DNA of 64,000 nt from Streptomyces sp. TSRI0107 (GTDB lineage Bacteria; Actinomycetota; Actinomycetes; Streptomycetales; Streptomycetaceae): the NCBI RefSeq assembly GCF_001905845.1, contig NZ_LIVZ01000007.1:550189-614188 (forward strand), read 5' to 3'. The position numbers and the translations under genes are program-made. The notes beneath the pieces were generated by a model. The model was not told the origin of the DNA. It saw only the letters and a list, made by a program, of their open reading frames with translations, and made no database searches. Below, piece by piece: positions 8,253-16,242 of the stretch; the stretch's first letter is position 1; each line of letters opens with the position of its first letter.

Positions 8253-9931
8253 TCGGCCTCATTTCCGCCACCGCGGCGGGCGCGGCTGCGCGGGACCGGC
8301 TGGCCGCGGCGTGGCCGGACCGCACGCGCGTGTACGACGGACCCGTGGGGGACGCCGTACGGCGGGCGTTCTCCGAGTGCGAGCGGCTGGTGTGCTTCCT
8401 GGCGACGGGGGCCGTCGTCCGGCTGGTCGCGCCGCTGCTGGACGGCAAGACGGCCGACCCGGGCGTGGTCTGCGTCGACGAGGGCGGGCGGTACGCCGTG
8501 TCGCTGCTCGGCGGGCACGCCGGCGGCGCCAACGACCTCGCGCGCGAGGTGGGCGCGGTGCTGGGCGCCGAGCCGGTGGTGACGACCGCGACGGACGCCG
8601 TCGGCATCGCCGGGCTGGACACGCTCGGGCTGCCGGTGGAGGGCGCGGTCGCCGCCGTGTCGCGGGCGCTGCTGGACGGGGAGCCGGTGGCGCTGCGGGC
8701 GGAGGTGGCGTGGCCGCTGCCGCCGCTGCCGGTCGCCGAGGACGGGCCGTACGCGATCCGGGTGACGGACCGCGCGGTCGAGCCCGCCGAGCGGGAGGTG
8801 CTGCTGCGTCCCCCGACGCTCGTCGTCGGTGTCGGCGCCTCGAAGGGCGCCCCCGCCGAGGAGGTGCTGGGGCTGATCGAGGAGGCGCTGCGGGAGGCGG
8901 GGCTGTCGCCCCGCAGCGTCGCCGAGCTGGCCACCGTGGACGCCAAGGCGGAGGAGCCCGGCATCGTCGGGGCGGCCGCCCGGCTGGGGGTGCCGCTGGT
9001 GACGTACGGCGCCGAGGAGCTGGCCCGGGTCGAGGTCCCCAACCCGTCCGACGCGCCGCTCGCCGCGGTCGGCACGCCGTCGGTCGCGGAGGCCGCGGCG
9101 CTGCTGGGCGGCGGTGAACTCCTCGTGCCGAAGCGCAAGTCCTCGGCCCGGCCGGCCATGGCGACCTGCGCGGTCGTACGGCGGCCCGGGCGCGGGCGGC
9201 TGGCGGTGGTCGGGCTCGGGCCGGGCGCCCGCGACCTGCTCACCCCGCGGGCCCGGGCGGAGCTGGAGCGGGCGTCGGTGCTGGTCGGGCTCGACCAGTA
9301 CGTCGACCAGATCCGCGACCTGCTGCGGCCCGGCACCCGGATCCTGGAGTCCGGGCTGGGCGCCGAGGAGGAGCGGGCGCGGACGGCGGTCGCCGAGGCC
9401 CGCGAGGGCCGGGCGGTCGCGCTGATCGGCAGCGGGGACGCGGGCGTGTACGCGATGGCCTCCCCCGCGCTCGCCGAGGCGTCCGACGACATCGACGTCG
9501 TCGGCGTGCCGGGCGTCACGGCGGCGCTGGCGGCCGGGGCGATCCTCGGCGCGCCGCTCGGCCACGACCACGTCTCGATCAGCCTGTCCGACCTGCACAC
9601 GCCGTGGGAGGTCATCGAACGGCGGGTGCGGGCCGCGGCCGAGGCGGACATCGTCGTGACCTTCTACAACCCGCGCAGCCGGGGCCGCGACTGGCAGCTG
9701 CCGAAGGCACTCGCGATCCTCGCCGGGCACCGGGATCCGGCGACGCCGGTCGGTGTCGTACGGAACGCCTCCCGGCCGGACGAGTCCAGCCGGCTGACCA
9801 CGCTGGGCGCGCTGGATCCGGCGACCGTCGACATGATGACGGTGGTGACCGTGGGCAACACCGCGACCCGTGAGATCGCGGGCCGCATGGTGACGCCCCG
9901 CGGCTACCGCTGGCAGGAGGAACCCCGGTGA
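8249..9931 (+). CDS. cobJ: CbiG-CobJ fusion: precorrin-3B C17-methyltransferase with CbiG domain
   Basis: A 560-residue fusion. The first part (about residues 1-300) is CbiG-like, with TGAVVRLVAPLLDGK and VSLLGGHAGGANDLAREV. In anaerobic pathways CbiG opens the C20 lactone and releases acetaldehyde. The second part (about 312-560) is CobJ/CbiH, with LAVVGLGPGARDLLTPRA and IGSGDAGVYAMASPALAEA, and catalyses C17 methylation and ring contraction. Joining an anaerobic-type domain to a methylase in a cluster that also has cobN is noteworthy but is known for actinobacteria. It overlaps cobL by GTGA. Confidence 0.92.
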   Translation: MIGLISATAAGAAARDRLAAAWPDRTRVYDGPVGDAVRRAFSECERLVCFLATGAVVRLVAPLLDGKTADPGVVCVDEGGRYAVSLLGGHAGGANDLAREVGAVLGAEPVVTTATDAVGIAGLDTLGLPVEGAVAAVSRALLDGEPVALRAEVAWPLPPLPVAEDGPYAIRVTDRAVEPAEREVLLRPPTLVVGVGASKGAPAEEVLGLIEEALREAGLSPRSVAELATVDAKAEEPGIVGAAARLGVPLVTYGAEELARVEVPNPSDAPLAAVGTPSVAEAAALLGGGELLVPKRKSSARPAMATCAVVRRPGRGRLAVVGLGPGARDLLTPRARAELERASVLVGLDQYVDQIRDLLRPGTRILESGLGAEEERARTAVAEAREGRAVALIGSGDAGVYAMASPALAEASDDIDVVGVPGVTAALAAGAILGAPLGHDHVSISLSDLHTPWEVIERRVRAAAEADIVVTFYNPRSRGRDWQLPKALAILAGHRDPATPVGVVRNASRPDESSRLTTLGALDPATVDMMTVVTVGNTATREIAGRMVTPRGYRWQEEPR

Positions 9932-10020
9932 GCCGCGCGGCCCGCCGCACCGCCGCCACGCCCGCCACGCCCGCCGCACCGCTGTACCACCCCGTTTCGC
10001 ACTCCGAGGAGAAACCGTGA
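9928..10020 (+). CDS. Possible 30-residue bridging ORF between cobJ and cbiX
   Basis: A GTG at 9928 overlaps the cobJ stop as GTGA. It opens a 30-codon frame, rich in Ala, Arg, Pro and Thr, that ends at a TGA overlapping the GTG start of the chelatase gene, again as GTGA. The cbiX Shine-Dalgarno-like GAGGAG lies inside it. This would keep ribosomes moving across an 85-base gap in an otherwise fully overlapping operon. The peptide has no recognisable domain. It may be only a coupling leader, or chance in high-GC DNA. Confidence 0.3.
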   Translation: MSRAARRTAATPATPAAPLYHPVSHSEEKP

Positions 10021-10961
10021 CCACCCCGCCGCCCGCCCTGCTCATCGCCGGCCATGGCACCCGCGACGACGCCGGAGCCGAGGCGTTCCGCGACTTCGTC
10101 CGGGAGCTGGGGCGCCGCCACCCCGAACTGCCCGTCGCGGGCGGCTTCATCGAGCTGTCCCCGCCGCCGCTCGGCGAGGCGGTGACCGAGCTGGTCGAGC
10201 GGGGCGTACGCCGGTTCGCGGCCGTCCCGCTGATGCTGGTGTCCGCCGGGCACGCCAAGGGGGACATCCCGGCGGCGCTGGCCCGCGAGAAGGAACGGCA
10301 CCCCGGCATCTCGTACACCTACGGCCGTCCGCTCGGCCCGCACCCCTCGCTGCTGGCGGTGCTGGAGCGGCGGCTGGACGAGGCGCTGGGCGGCGCCGGG
10401 CGCACCCCCGAGGAGCGGGCGGACGTGACCGTGCTGCTGGTGGGGCGCGGGTCCACCGACCCCGACGCCAACGCCGAGGTGCACAAGGCGGCGCGGCTGC
10501 TGTGGGAGGGGCGCGGATACGCCGGGGTGGAGACGGCGTTCGTGTCGCTGGCGGCACCGGACGTGCCGGGCGGGCTGGACCGCTGCGCCCGGCTGGGCGC
10601 GAAGCGGATCGTCGTGCTCCCGTACTTCCTGTTCACCGGCATCCTGCCGGACCGGGTGCGGCAGCAGACCGAGAGCTGGGCGGCCGCGCACCCCGAGGTC
10701 GAGGTGCGGTCGGCGGACGTCATCGGGCCGGAGCCGGAGCTGCTGGACCTGGTAATGGAACGGTACGAGGAGGCCCTGAAGGGCGATCTGCGGATGAACT
10801 GCGACTCGTGCGTGTACCGCATCGCGCTGCCCGGCTTCGAGGACAAGGTGGGGATGCCGCAGCAGCCGCACTTCCACCCCGACGACGACGGTCACCACCA
10901 CGGCCATGGCCACGGCCACGGTCACCACCACGGGGGACACACCCACAGCCATGCGCACTGA
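10017..10961 (+). CDS. cbiX: Sirohydrochlorin cobaltochelatase (CbiX-type) with His-rich tail
   Basis: A 314-residue class II chelatase with two CbiX-like halves: LLIAGHGTRDDAGAEAFRDF at the N-terminus (catalytic His) with LMLVSAGHAKGDIP, and LLVGRGSTDPDANAEV from about residue 140. Such enzymes insert Co2+ into sirohydrochlorin or precorrin-2 without ATP. A CxxC pair (NCDSC) comes before a histidine tail of about 25 residues (HHHGHGHGHGHHHGG and HSHAH) that probably binds or stores metal. The GTG start has GAGGAG upstream. The 3' end overlaps cobC by 11 bases. Confidence 0.88.
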   Translation: MTTPPPALLIAGHGTRDDAGAEAFRDFVRELGRRHPELPVAGGFIELSPPPLGEAVTELVERGVRRFAAVPLMLVSAGHAKGDIPAALAREKERHPGISYTYGRPLGPHPSLLAVLERRLDEALGGAGRTPEERADVTVLLVGRGSTDPDANAEVHKAARLLWEGRGYAGVETAFVSLAAPDVPGGLDRCARLGAKRIVVLPYFLFTGILPDRVRQQTESWAAAHPEVEVRSADVIGPEPELLDLVMERYEEALKGDLRMNCDSCVYRIALPGFEDKVGMPQQPHFHPDDDGHHHGHGHGHGHHHGGHTHSHAH

Positions 10962-12009
10962 CGACGGGCACGATCTGCGGCATCACGGGGACGCGGAGGT
11001 CCGCGACGACGGCTCCGCGCTGGTCGACCTGGCCGTGAACGTACGCGCCGGCACACCCCCGGCGTGGCTGCGGGAGACGATCGCCGGGTCGCTGGACGGG
11101 CTGGCCGCCTACCCCGACGGGCGGGCCGCGCGGGCGGCCGTGGCCGCGCGGCACGGGCTGCCGGCGTCGCGGGTGCTGCTGACGGCCGGGGCGGCGGAGG
11201 CGTTCGTGCTGCTGGCGCGGGCGCTGAAGGTGCGGCGGCCGGTCGTGGTGCACCCCCAGTTCACCGAGCCGGAGGCCGCGCTGCGGGACGCCGGGCACAG
11301 CGTCGACCGCGTGGTGCTGCGGGAGCAGGACGGGTTCCGGCTGGACCCCGCCGCGGTCCCGGAGGACGCCGACCTGGTGGTGATCGGCAATCCGACGAAC
11401 CCGACGTCGGTCCTGCACACCGCCGGCACGATCGCCTCACTCGCCCGTTCCGGGCGGACGCTGGTCGTGGACGAGGCGTTCATGGACGCGGTGCCCGGTG
11501 AGCGGGAGGCGCTGGCCGGGCGGACGGATGTGCCGGGCCTGGTGGTGCTGCGGAGTCTGACGAAGACGTGGGGGCTGGCCGGGCTGCGGATCGGCTACGT
11601 CCTCGCCGCGCCGGAGACGATCGAGGAGCTGGAGCGGGCCCAGCCGCTGTGGCCGGTGTCCACGCCGGCGCTGGTGGCGGCTCAGGCGTGCGTCTCGCCG
11701 CGGGCCCTGGCGGAGGCCGCCCACGCGGCACATCGCGTCGCCGCGGACCGGGCCCACCTCGTGGCCGGGCTCGGGGAGTTCGCCTCGGCGGGACTGCGCG
11801 TGGTGACCCCCGCGGACGGCCCCTTCGTCCTCGTACGGCTGCCCCGCGCCGCCGCCGTGCGGCACCGCCTGCGCGACCTGGGCTTCGCCGTGCGGCGCGG
11901 GGACACGTTCCCCGGCCTGGGCGAGGAGTGGCTGCGCCTGGCGGTGCGCGACCGGGCGACGGTGGACCGCTTCCTCGCAGCCCTGGCACAGGCGTTGCCG
12001 GCCGGCTGA
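10951..12009 (+). CDS. cobC: PLP-dependent aminotransferase-like CobC (threonine-phosphate decarboxylase type)
   Basis: A 352-residue fold-type I PLP enzyme related to histidinol-phosphate aminotransferase. In cobalamin clusters such proteins are assigned to making the aminopropanol linker from L-threonine phosphate (CobC/CobD nomenclature varies). The cofactor Lys is in LRSLTKTWGLAGLRIGY. Other family signals are GNPTNPTSV, VVDEAFMDA and the N-terminal motif VRAGTPPAWLRETI. The ATG at 10951 is chosen because homology starts shortly after it; the open frame to 10906 runs through the His tail of cbiX. It is the last gene of the cob operon and is followed by a hairpin. Confidence 0.85.
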   Translation: MRTDDGHDLRHHGDAEVRDDGSALVDLAVNVRAGTPPAWLRETIAGSLDGLAAYPDGRAARAAVAARHGLPASRVLLTAGAAEAFVLLARALKVRRPVVVHPQFTEPEAALRDAGHSVDRVVLREQDGFRLDPAAVPEDADLVVIGNPTNPTSVLHTAGTIASLARSGRTLVVDEAFMDAVPGEREALAGRTDVPGLVVLRSLTKTWGLAGLRIGYVLAAPETIEELERAQPLWPVSTPALVAAQACVSPRALAEAAHAAHRVAADRAHLVAGLGEFASAGLRVVTPADGPFVLVRLPRAAAVRHRLRDLGFAVRRGDTFPGLGEEWLRLAVRDRATVDRFLAALAQALPAG

Positions 12010-12037
12010 GGCCGGGGCTCCCCCGCCCCCGGCCTCA
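12007..12037. terminator. Hairpin between cobC and the LAETG protein gene
   Basis: A perfect 10-bp stem (TGAGGCCGGG / CCCGGCCTCA) with an 11-base loop begins at the cobC stop codon. It lies between two converging genes, so it probably ends transcription in both directions. There is no T-run, as is common in Streptomyces. Confidence 0.65.
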
Positions 12038-12058
12038 GCGCGGCTCAGCGCCCCGGGA

Positions 12059-12970
12059 TCACCCCCGCCGGCGCGCCCGCGCCACCACCGCCCCGCCCGC
12101 CGCGAGGAGGGCGATCGCGCCTGCCGCGAGGTAGGGAGTCAGGGAGCTGCCGCCGGTTTCCGCCAGGTCGGCCCGGGTGGCGGGGGCGCCCTGGGGTTCG
12201 ATGCCGGCGGCCGGGGCGGGAGTGGCGGACGCCGGGGATTCGGCGGCTGCGGGGGCCGGAGGCGTTTCGCAGGTGGCCGCGGCGAGGGTCACCGTGCCCT
12301 GCACCTCGGCCACGTTCAGCTTCAACGGGTTGACCGAGACCGTGAGTTCGAGGGCGGTCGCGGCGGCCGTTCGGGCGGTGGTCTCGCGCTTCGACAGGTC
12401 GAGCCGGACCTCGCCGACGCCCGGGACCCGCACGTCGGTCGGGCCGCCCGTGGTGAGGCTGACGCGCTTGCCGAGCACCGTGACGGAGCCCAGCAGGTCG
12501 GACTCGGCCACCGGCGTCCTCCCGGCCTCGCAGGTCGCCGTGGAGGTGACCTGTTCGACCTCGATGAGGGACAGCAGCGGCAGGCCGGGGACGTGCACCT
12601 TGGCGTGCGCGAGGCGCGTGCTGCCCTCCGCCTTCCCGTCCGCCACCGTCGCCTTCGCCTGGGCCACGTCCGCCTGCAGCACGCTGAACGGCTCGCCCCC
12701 GTCGACGCCGTCCAGCCGTGCGGTCAGCGCGGTCTTCTCCGCGCTCCGCGGCGCCTGGACGTCGTTGAGGGAGACCGCGAGGGGGACGTTCACGGTCTTG
12801 TTCAGGAGCGAGACGTCCAGCCCGGTGCGCAGGACCACCGCGGTGGCGCGGCCCTCGCCGCCGGTGGCGGGGGTGGCGTGGGCGAGGGCCGCGGGACCGG
12901 CGGCGAGGGCGGTGGCGGTCGCCACGGTGACGAGTCTGCGCGCGGGCATGCGGAATCGGGTGCCGTTCAA
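12059..12970 (-). CDS. SCO1860-type LAETG-anchored surface protein
   Basis: A 303-residue exported protein. It has an N-terminal signal peptide (RRLVTVATATALAAGPAALA, then HATPA), a body of about 220 residues with two Cys (ATCEAGRT, AATCETPP), and an Ala/Pro spacer. The C-terminal sorting signal is LAETG, followed by a hydrophobic helix and ARARRRG. LAxTG signals are the substrates of class E sortases in Streptomyces, so the protein should be linked to peptidoglycan. Function is unknown; I recall the family name SCO1860. The start is TTG at 12970: it has AGGGGAG eight bases upstream, whereas the ATG at 12949 has no ribosome binding site. Confidence 0.85.
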   Translation of the reverse strand: MNGTRFRMPARRLVTVATATALAAGPAALAHATPATGGEGRATAVVLRTGLDVSLLNKTVNVPLAVSLNDVQAPRSAEKTALTARLDGVDGGEPFSVLQADVAQAKATVADGKAEGSTRLAHAKVHVPGLPLLSLIEVEQVTSTATCEAGRTPVAESDLLGSVTVLGKRVSLTTGGPTDVRVPGVGEVRLDLSKRETTARTAAATALELTVSVNPLKLNVAEVQGTVTLAAATCETPPAPAAAESPASATPAPAAGIEPQGAPATRADLAETGGSSLTPYLAAGAIALLAAGGAVVARARRRG

Positions 12971-12978
12971 GGTCGGGA

Positions 12979-12985
12979 CTCCCCT
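12979..12985 (-). promoter_or_regulatory. Shine-Dalgarno AGGGGAG that selects a TTG start
   Basis: AGGGGAG on the reverse strand, eight bases before TTG at 12970. The next in-frame ATG (12949) has no purine-rich site, so the TTG is preferred. Confidence 0.65.
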
Positions 12986-13083
12986 GAGGAAAAGTGCTGA
13001 GGACCCCGAAAGGATGAAACGCCTCAGGAGTGAACGGTCAGCACTCTCACCTCACTTCACCCCATCGAGCGGTTTGCGGCCGG

Positions 13084-13298
13084 ACGTTCGATTGGCGCTC
13101 GTTCCTGACTCTCGGCGGCCGGTTCTCAAGCAGGGCAGGTATCCGGACCTGGCGGCCACCGCACTCGGCGCGCCGCTCATCTGCAGCAATCCGACCGCCG
13201 AGCGGTTGCGGGCCATCGCTGAGCGTCACGAGATGGATGTAATTCACTCCGCCCGGCGCGGGCCGGAGCGTGAACGGCCGCGCGCTTTCGACGCCTGA
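13084..13298 (+). pseudogene. Possible C-terminal remnant of an unidentified gene
   Basis: About 70 codons with protein-like composition (balanced hydrophobic and charged residues; helix-like ERLRAIAERHEM). They end at TGA 13298, immediately before the start region of the next gene. No start codon with a ribosome binding site precedes them, and upstream the frame runs into the opposite-strand LAETG gene. I do not recognise the family. It could also be a chance open frame. Confidence 0.3.
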
Positions 13299-13306
13299 GG
13301 TGGCAC

Positions 13307-14299
13307 ATGCATCCGTTTCGGACAAGAGGCAGGCGGGGATCGAAACCTGCGGCGACAGGGCTGCTCGCGCTGCTGACCACTCTGGTGGCGCTGCTGGCAG
13401 CCGTACCCGCGTCAGCGAACGCCGGCCGTACCGGGGACGGGGCGAGGAGCTGCCGGTCAGGCATCGACCGGACATCGGCCGAACCCGCCGCCACGCCGGG
13501 TGCCAGGGTCCTGCACAACTACCGGATGTCGTTCGCGACCGAGATGGCCAACGCCGTTCGCGTCGACAAGGCCAAGCTGGTTCCGCTCCTTCCGGAGGGA
13601 TACGAACCCGTGCCCGCCTCGGCTCTCGGACTGGGGAGCGAAAATGACGGTGTGTTCGTGTTCGTCAACGTCTGCAACGAGAACTTCGCCATCGACGGCA
13701 AGGTGTCACAGCGAACCTCTCTGGTGAACATCCCGAGCATCCTGGTGCGGGAACCGGCTGACGCCGCCGCGGCCGGTCTGGACATTCCAGGCGCGTTCCA
13801 CATCTACCCGCTGGACATCTACATCGACGACCGCGCGTACGTCGACAGTCTCCGGTCAGCGGACATGCCGGTCCATTTCATCCCGGACATCACCCACGAT
13901 CGTCGCATCGACGACGCAGGAGTGGGCGACCTGACGGTTCGGGTGCCCGCCAGGAAGAATCCCTTCTCCTCACTCAACGAAGGGCTCGGGTTCACCTCCA
14001 CCGGAAGGGTCGACGTCATCGTGTGGTACGAAGGCGACAAAGGCACTGCGGCGCTCACCTTCCGGTTCGACGTCGCGCAGCAAGGCCCAGCACGGAGCCA
14101 GGTGTTCACCAAACCGGGGACCGAGCTGAATCGCATCCTCGGCGGAGGCGGACTCGGACCAGGCCCCACAGACCCCAAGACCGGGTTCGAAAGCATCAGG
14201 ACTCCCTCGCTCAGCTTCCAGTACCCGCAGGGCGGCAGCGGGAGCCTCATCCTGATCAAGAAGCCGTGCGGCTACGGGTCAGGGTGTGCGGAGCAGTGA
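13307..14299 (+). CDS. Exported protein of unknown function (possible acetoacetate-decarboxylase-like fold)
   Basis: A 330-residue protein with an N-terminal signal peptide (basic start, then LLALLTTLVALLAAVPASA; cleavage probable at ASA-NA). The mature part begins with a Cys-containing segment and has LVPLLPEGYEPVPASALGLG, VFVFVNVCNENFAIDG and a C-terminal CGYGSGC pair. The PEGYEPVP region followed by beta-strand-rich sequence faintly recalls acetoacetate-decarboxylase-like proteins, but this is a guess. Third positions are less G/C-biased than in the neighbours (for example GGATACGAA and GAAAATGAC), hinting at later acquisition. The ATG at 13307 has GAGGTGG upstream. Confidence 0.75.
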   Translation: MHPFRTRGRRGSKPAATGLLALLTTLVALLAAVPASANAGRTGDGARSCRSGIDRTSAEPAATPGARVLHNYRMSFATEMANAVRVDKAKLVPLLPEGYEPVPASALGLGSENDGVFVFVNVCNENFAIDGKVSQRTSLVNIPSILVREPADAAAAGLDIPGAFHIYPLDIYIDDRAYVDSLRSADMPVHFIPDITHDRRIDDAGVGDLTVRVPARKNPFSSLNEGLGFTSTGRVDVIVWYEGDKGTAALTFRFDVAQQGPARSQVFTKPGTELNRILGGGGLGPGPTDPKTGFESIRTPSLSFQYPQGGSGSLILIKKPCGYGSGCAEQ

Positions 14300-14337
14300 G
14301 GTAAATCCATGATCCCTGACGCGCCGTGAGACCGGAT

Positions 14338-15429
14338 CTAGCCGACGACCCGCCCGTTCAGCACGACGCGGCGCGGTGCCGTCAGTACCCGTACGTCCGT
14401 GCGCGGGTCCGTCTCGTAGACCACCAGGTCGGCGGGGGCGCCCTCGTCGAGGCCGGGGCGGCCGAGCCAGGCGCGGGCCGCCCAGGTCCCGGCGGAGACG
14501 GCGTCCACCGCCGGGATGCCGGCCGTCACCAGTTCGGCGACCTCGGCGCCCGCCAGGCCGTGCGGGAGGGAACCCCCGGCATCGGTGCCGACGAACACCG
14601 GGATGCCGGCGTCGTAGGCCGCGCGCACGGTGTCGTAGCGGCGGGCGTGCAGGCGGCGCATGTGGTCGGCCCAGCGCGGGAACCTGGCCGCGCCGCCGTC
14701 GGCGAGCCGCGGGAAGGTGGCGATGTTCACGAGGGTGGGGACGATGGCGACGCCCCGCTCCGCGAACAGCGGGATCAGGTCCTCGGTCAGGCCCGTGGCG
14801 TGCTCGACGCAGTCGATGCCCGCCTCGACCAGGTCGCGCAGGGAGTCCTCCGCGAAGCAGTGCGCCGTGACCCGCGCGCCCAGCCGGTGCGCCTCGGCGA
14901 TCGCCGCCTCGGCCGCCTCGCGCGGCCAGCAGGCGGACAGGTCGCCGAGCTCGCGGTCGATCCAGTCGCCGACGAGCTTCACCCAGCCGTCGCCGCGCCG
15001 GGCCTCCTGGGCGACGTACGCGACGAGTTCGTCGGGCTCGATCTCCCAGGCGTAGTTGCGGATGTAGCGGCGGGTGCGGGCGATGTGCCGGCCCGCCCGG
15101 ATGATCTTCGGGAGGTCGTCGCGGTCGTCGACCCAGCGGGTGTCGGAGGGCGAGCCCGCGTCCCGGATCAGCAGGGTGCCCGCGTCCCGGTCGGTGAGGG
15201 CCTGCTTCTCGGCGACGTCCCGCGGGACCGCGCCGTGCGCGTCGAGGCCCACATGGCAGTGGGCGTCGACCAGTCCCGGCAGCGCCCAGCCGGAGACCGT
15301 GCGCACGTCACGGGCGCCGACGGGACGGTCGTAGGTGATCCGCCCGTCGACGACCCACAGTTCGTCCCGGATGTCGTCGGGGGAGACGAGCACCCGTCCC
15401 TTCACGTGCAGCACCGCGCGTTCGCTCAT
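14338..15429 (-). CDS. Metal-dependent amidohydrolase
   Basis: A 363-residue amidohydrolase-superfamily protein with a TIM-barrel active site. Metal ligands are visible as DAHCHVGLDAHG after GWALPGLV, then VTAHCFAEDSLRDLVEAGID, and VFVGTDAGGSLPHGLAGAE (the conserved Asp). It resembles imidazolonepropionase or prolidase-like members; the substrate is unknown. The ATG at 15429 is chosen over GTG at 15438 because AGGG lies eight bases upstream of it. It starts 21 bases after the ABC ATPase stop on the same strand, so it is the last gene of that operon, and the imported compound may be its substrate. Confidence 0.85.
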   Translation of the reverse strand: MSERAVLHVKGRVLVSPDDIRDELWVVDGRITYDRPVGARDVRTVSGWALPGLVDAHCHVGLDAHGAVPRDVAEKQALTDRDAGTLLIRDAGSPSDTRWVDDRDDLPKIIRAGRHIARTRRYIRNYAWEIEPDELVAYVAQEARRGDGWVKLVGDWIDRELGDLSACWPREAAEAAIAEAHRLGARVTAHCFAEDSLRDLVEAGIDCVEHATGLTEDLIPLFAERGVAIVPTLVNIATFPRLADGGAARFPRWADHMRRLHARRYDTVRAAYDAGIPVFVGTDAGGSLPHGLAGAEVAELVTAGIPAVDAVSAGTWAARAWLGRPGLDEGAPADLVVYETDPRTDVRVLTAPRRVVLNGRVVG

Positions 15430-15450
15430 GCACCGCACCCTAGTAAGCCG

Positions 15451-16242
15451 CTACCCGGACTTGCCCACCTGGTCCGAGGTCTCCTCCTCGACCTGGGCCA
15501 TCGCGGGGTCGAGGAGGCGGGAGAGGAAGTGGCGGGTGCGTTCGTGGGCGGGGCGGGTGATGACCTGCTCGGGCTCGCCGTCCTCGACGATCACTCCGCC
15601 GTCCATGAAGACGACCCGGTCGGCGACCTCGCGGGCGAAGGTCATCTCGTGGGTGACGACCATCATCGTCATGCCGTCCTGGGCGAGCATGCGCATCACC
15701 GCGAGGACGTCGCCGACCAGCTCCGGGTCGAGCGCGGAGGTCGGCTCGTCGAAGAGCATCACCTCGGGACCCATGGCGAGGGCCCGGGCGATGGCGACGC
15801 GCTGCTGCTGGCCGCCGGAGAGGGACGACGGGTAGGCGTCCGCCTTCTCCGACAGGCCGACCCGGGCGAGGTTCTCGGCGGCGACCCGGGCGGCCTCCGC
15901 CTTGCCGCGCCCCAGCACCCGGCGCTGCGGCAGCGTCAGGTTCTCGGTCACCGTGAGGTGCGGGAAGAGGTTGAACTGCTGGAAGACCATGCCGATCCGG
16001 CGGCGTACGGCGTCGATGTCGACGTCCGGGTCGGTGATCTCCGCGCCGCCGACGAACACCTGGCCCTTGGTCGGTTCCTCGAGCAGGTTCACGCACCGCA
16101 GCAAGGTGGACTTGCCGGAGCCGGACGGGCCGATGACGCAGACCACCTCGCCCTGCCGGATCTCCAGGTCGATGCCGCGCAGCACCTCGTTGCCGCCGAA
16201 GGACTTGTGCAGGTCGCGGATCTCGATCTCGGGTCGGCTCAT
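15451..16242 (-). CDS. Amino acid ABC transporter ATP-binding protein (GlnQ type)
   Basis: A 263-residue polar-amino-acid ABC ATPase. It has Walker A GPSGSGKSTLLRCVNLLE near residue 36, the Q-loop in MVFQQFNLFPHLTV, signature LSGGQQQRVAIARALAMG, Walker B VMLFDEPTSALDPE, and the H-loop MVVTHEM. It energises import through the permease encoded upstream, and its ATG overlaps the permease stop (ATGA). The length is normal. HisP/GlnQ-type features indicate amino acid uptake, but the exact substrate cannot be read. Confidence 0.94.
   Translation of the reverse strand: MSRPEIEIRDLHKSFGGNEVLRGIDLEIRQGEVVCVIGPSGSGKSTLLRCVNLLEEPTKGQVFVGGAEITDPDVDIDAVRRRIGMVFQQFNLFPHLTVTENLTLPQRRVLGRGKAEAARVAAENLARVGLSEKADAYPSSLSGGQQQRVAIARALAMGPEVMLFDEPTSALDPELVGDVLAVMRMLAQDGMTMMVVTHEMTFAREVADRVVFMDGGVIVEDGEPEQVITRPAHERTRHFLSRLLDPAMAQVEEETSDQVGKSG

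Larger units (their letters stand above)
12971..13306. other. 336-base intergenic region with a possible gene relic
   Basis: It holds the promoter and leader of the LAETG gene (left side, AT-richer) and the leader of the exported protein at 13307 (GAGGTGG six bases before its ATG). Between them, about 13084-13298 on the forward strand reads as a credible C-terminal protein piece (YPDLAATALGAPLICSNPTA, ERLRAIAERHEMDV) ending in TGA at 13298, with no plausible start. It is listed separately as a possible pseudogene. Confidence 0.5.
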
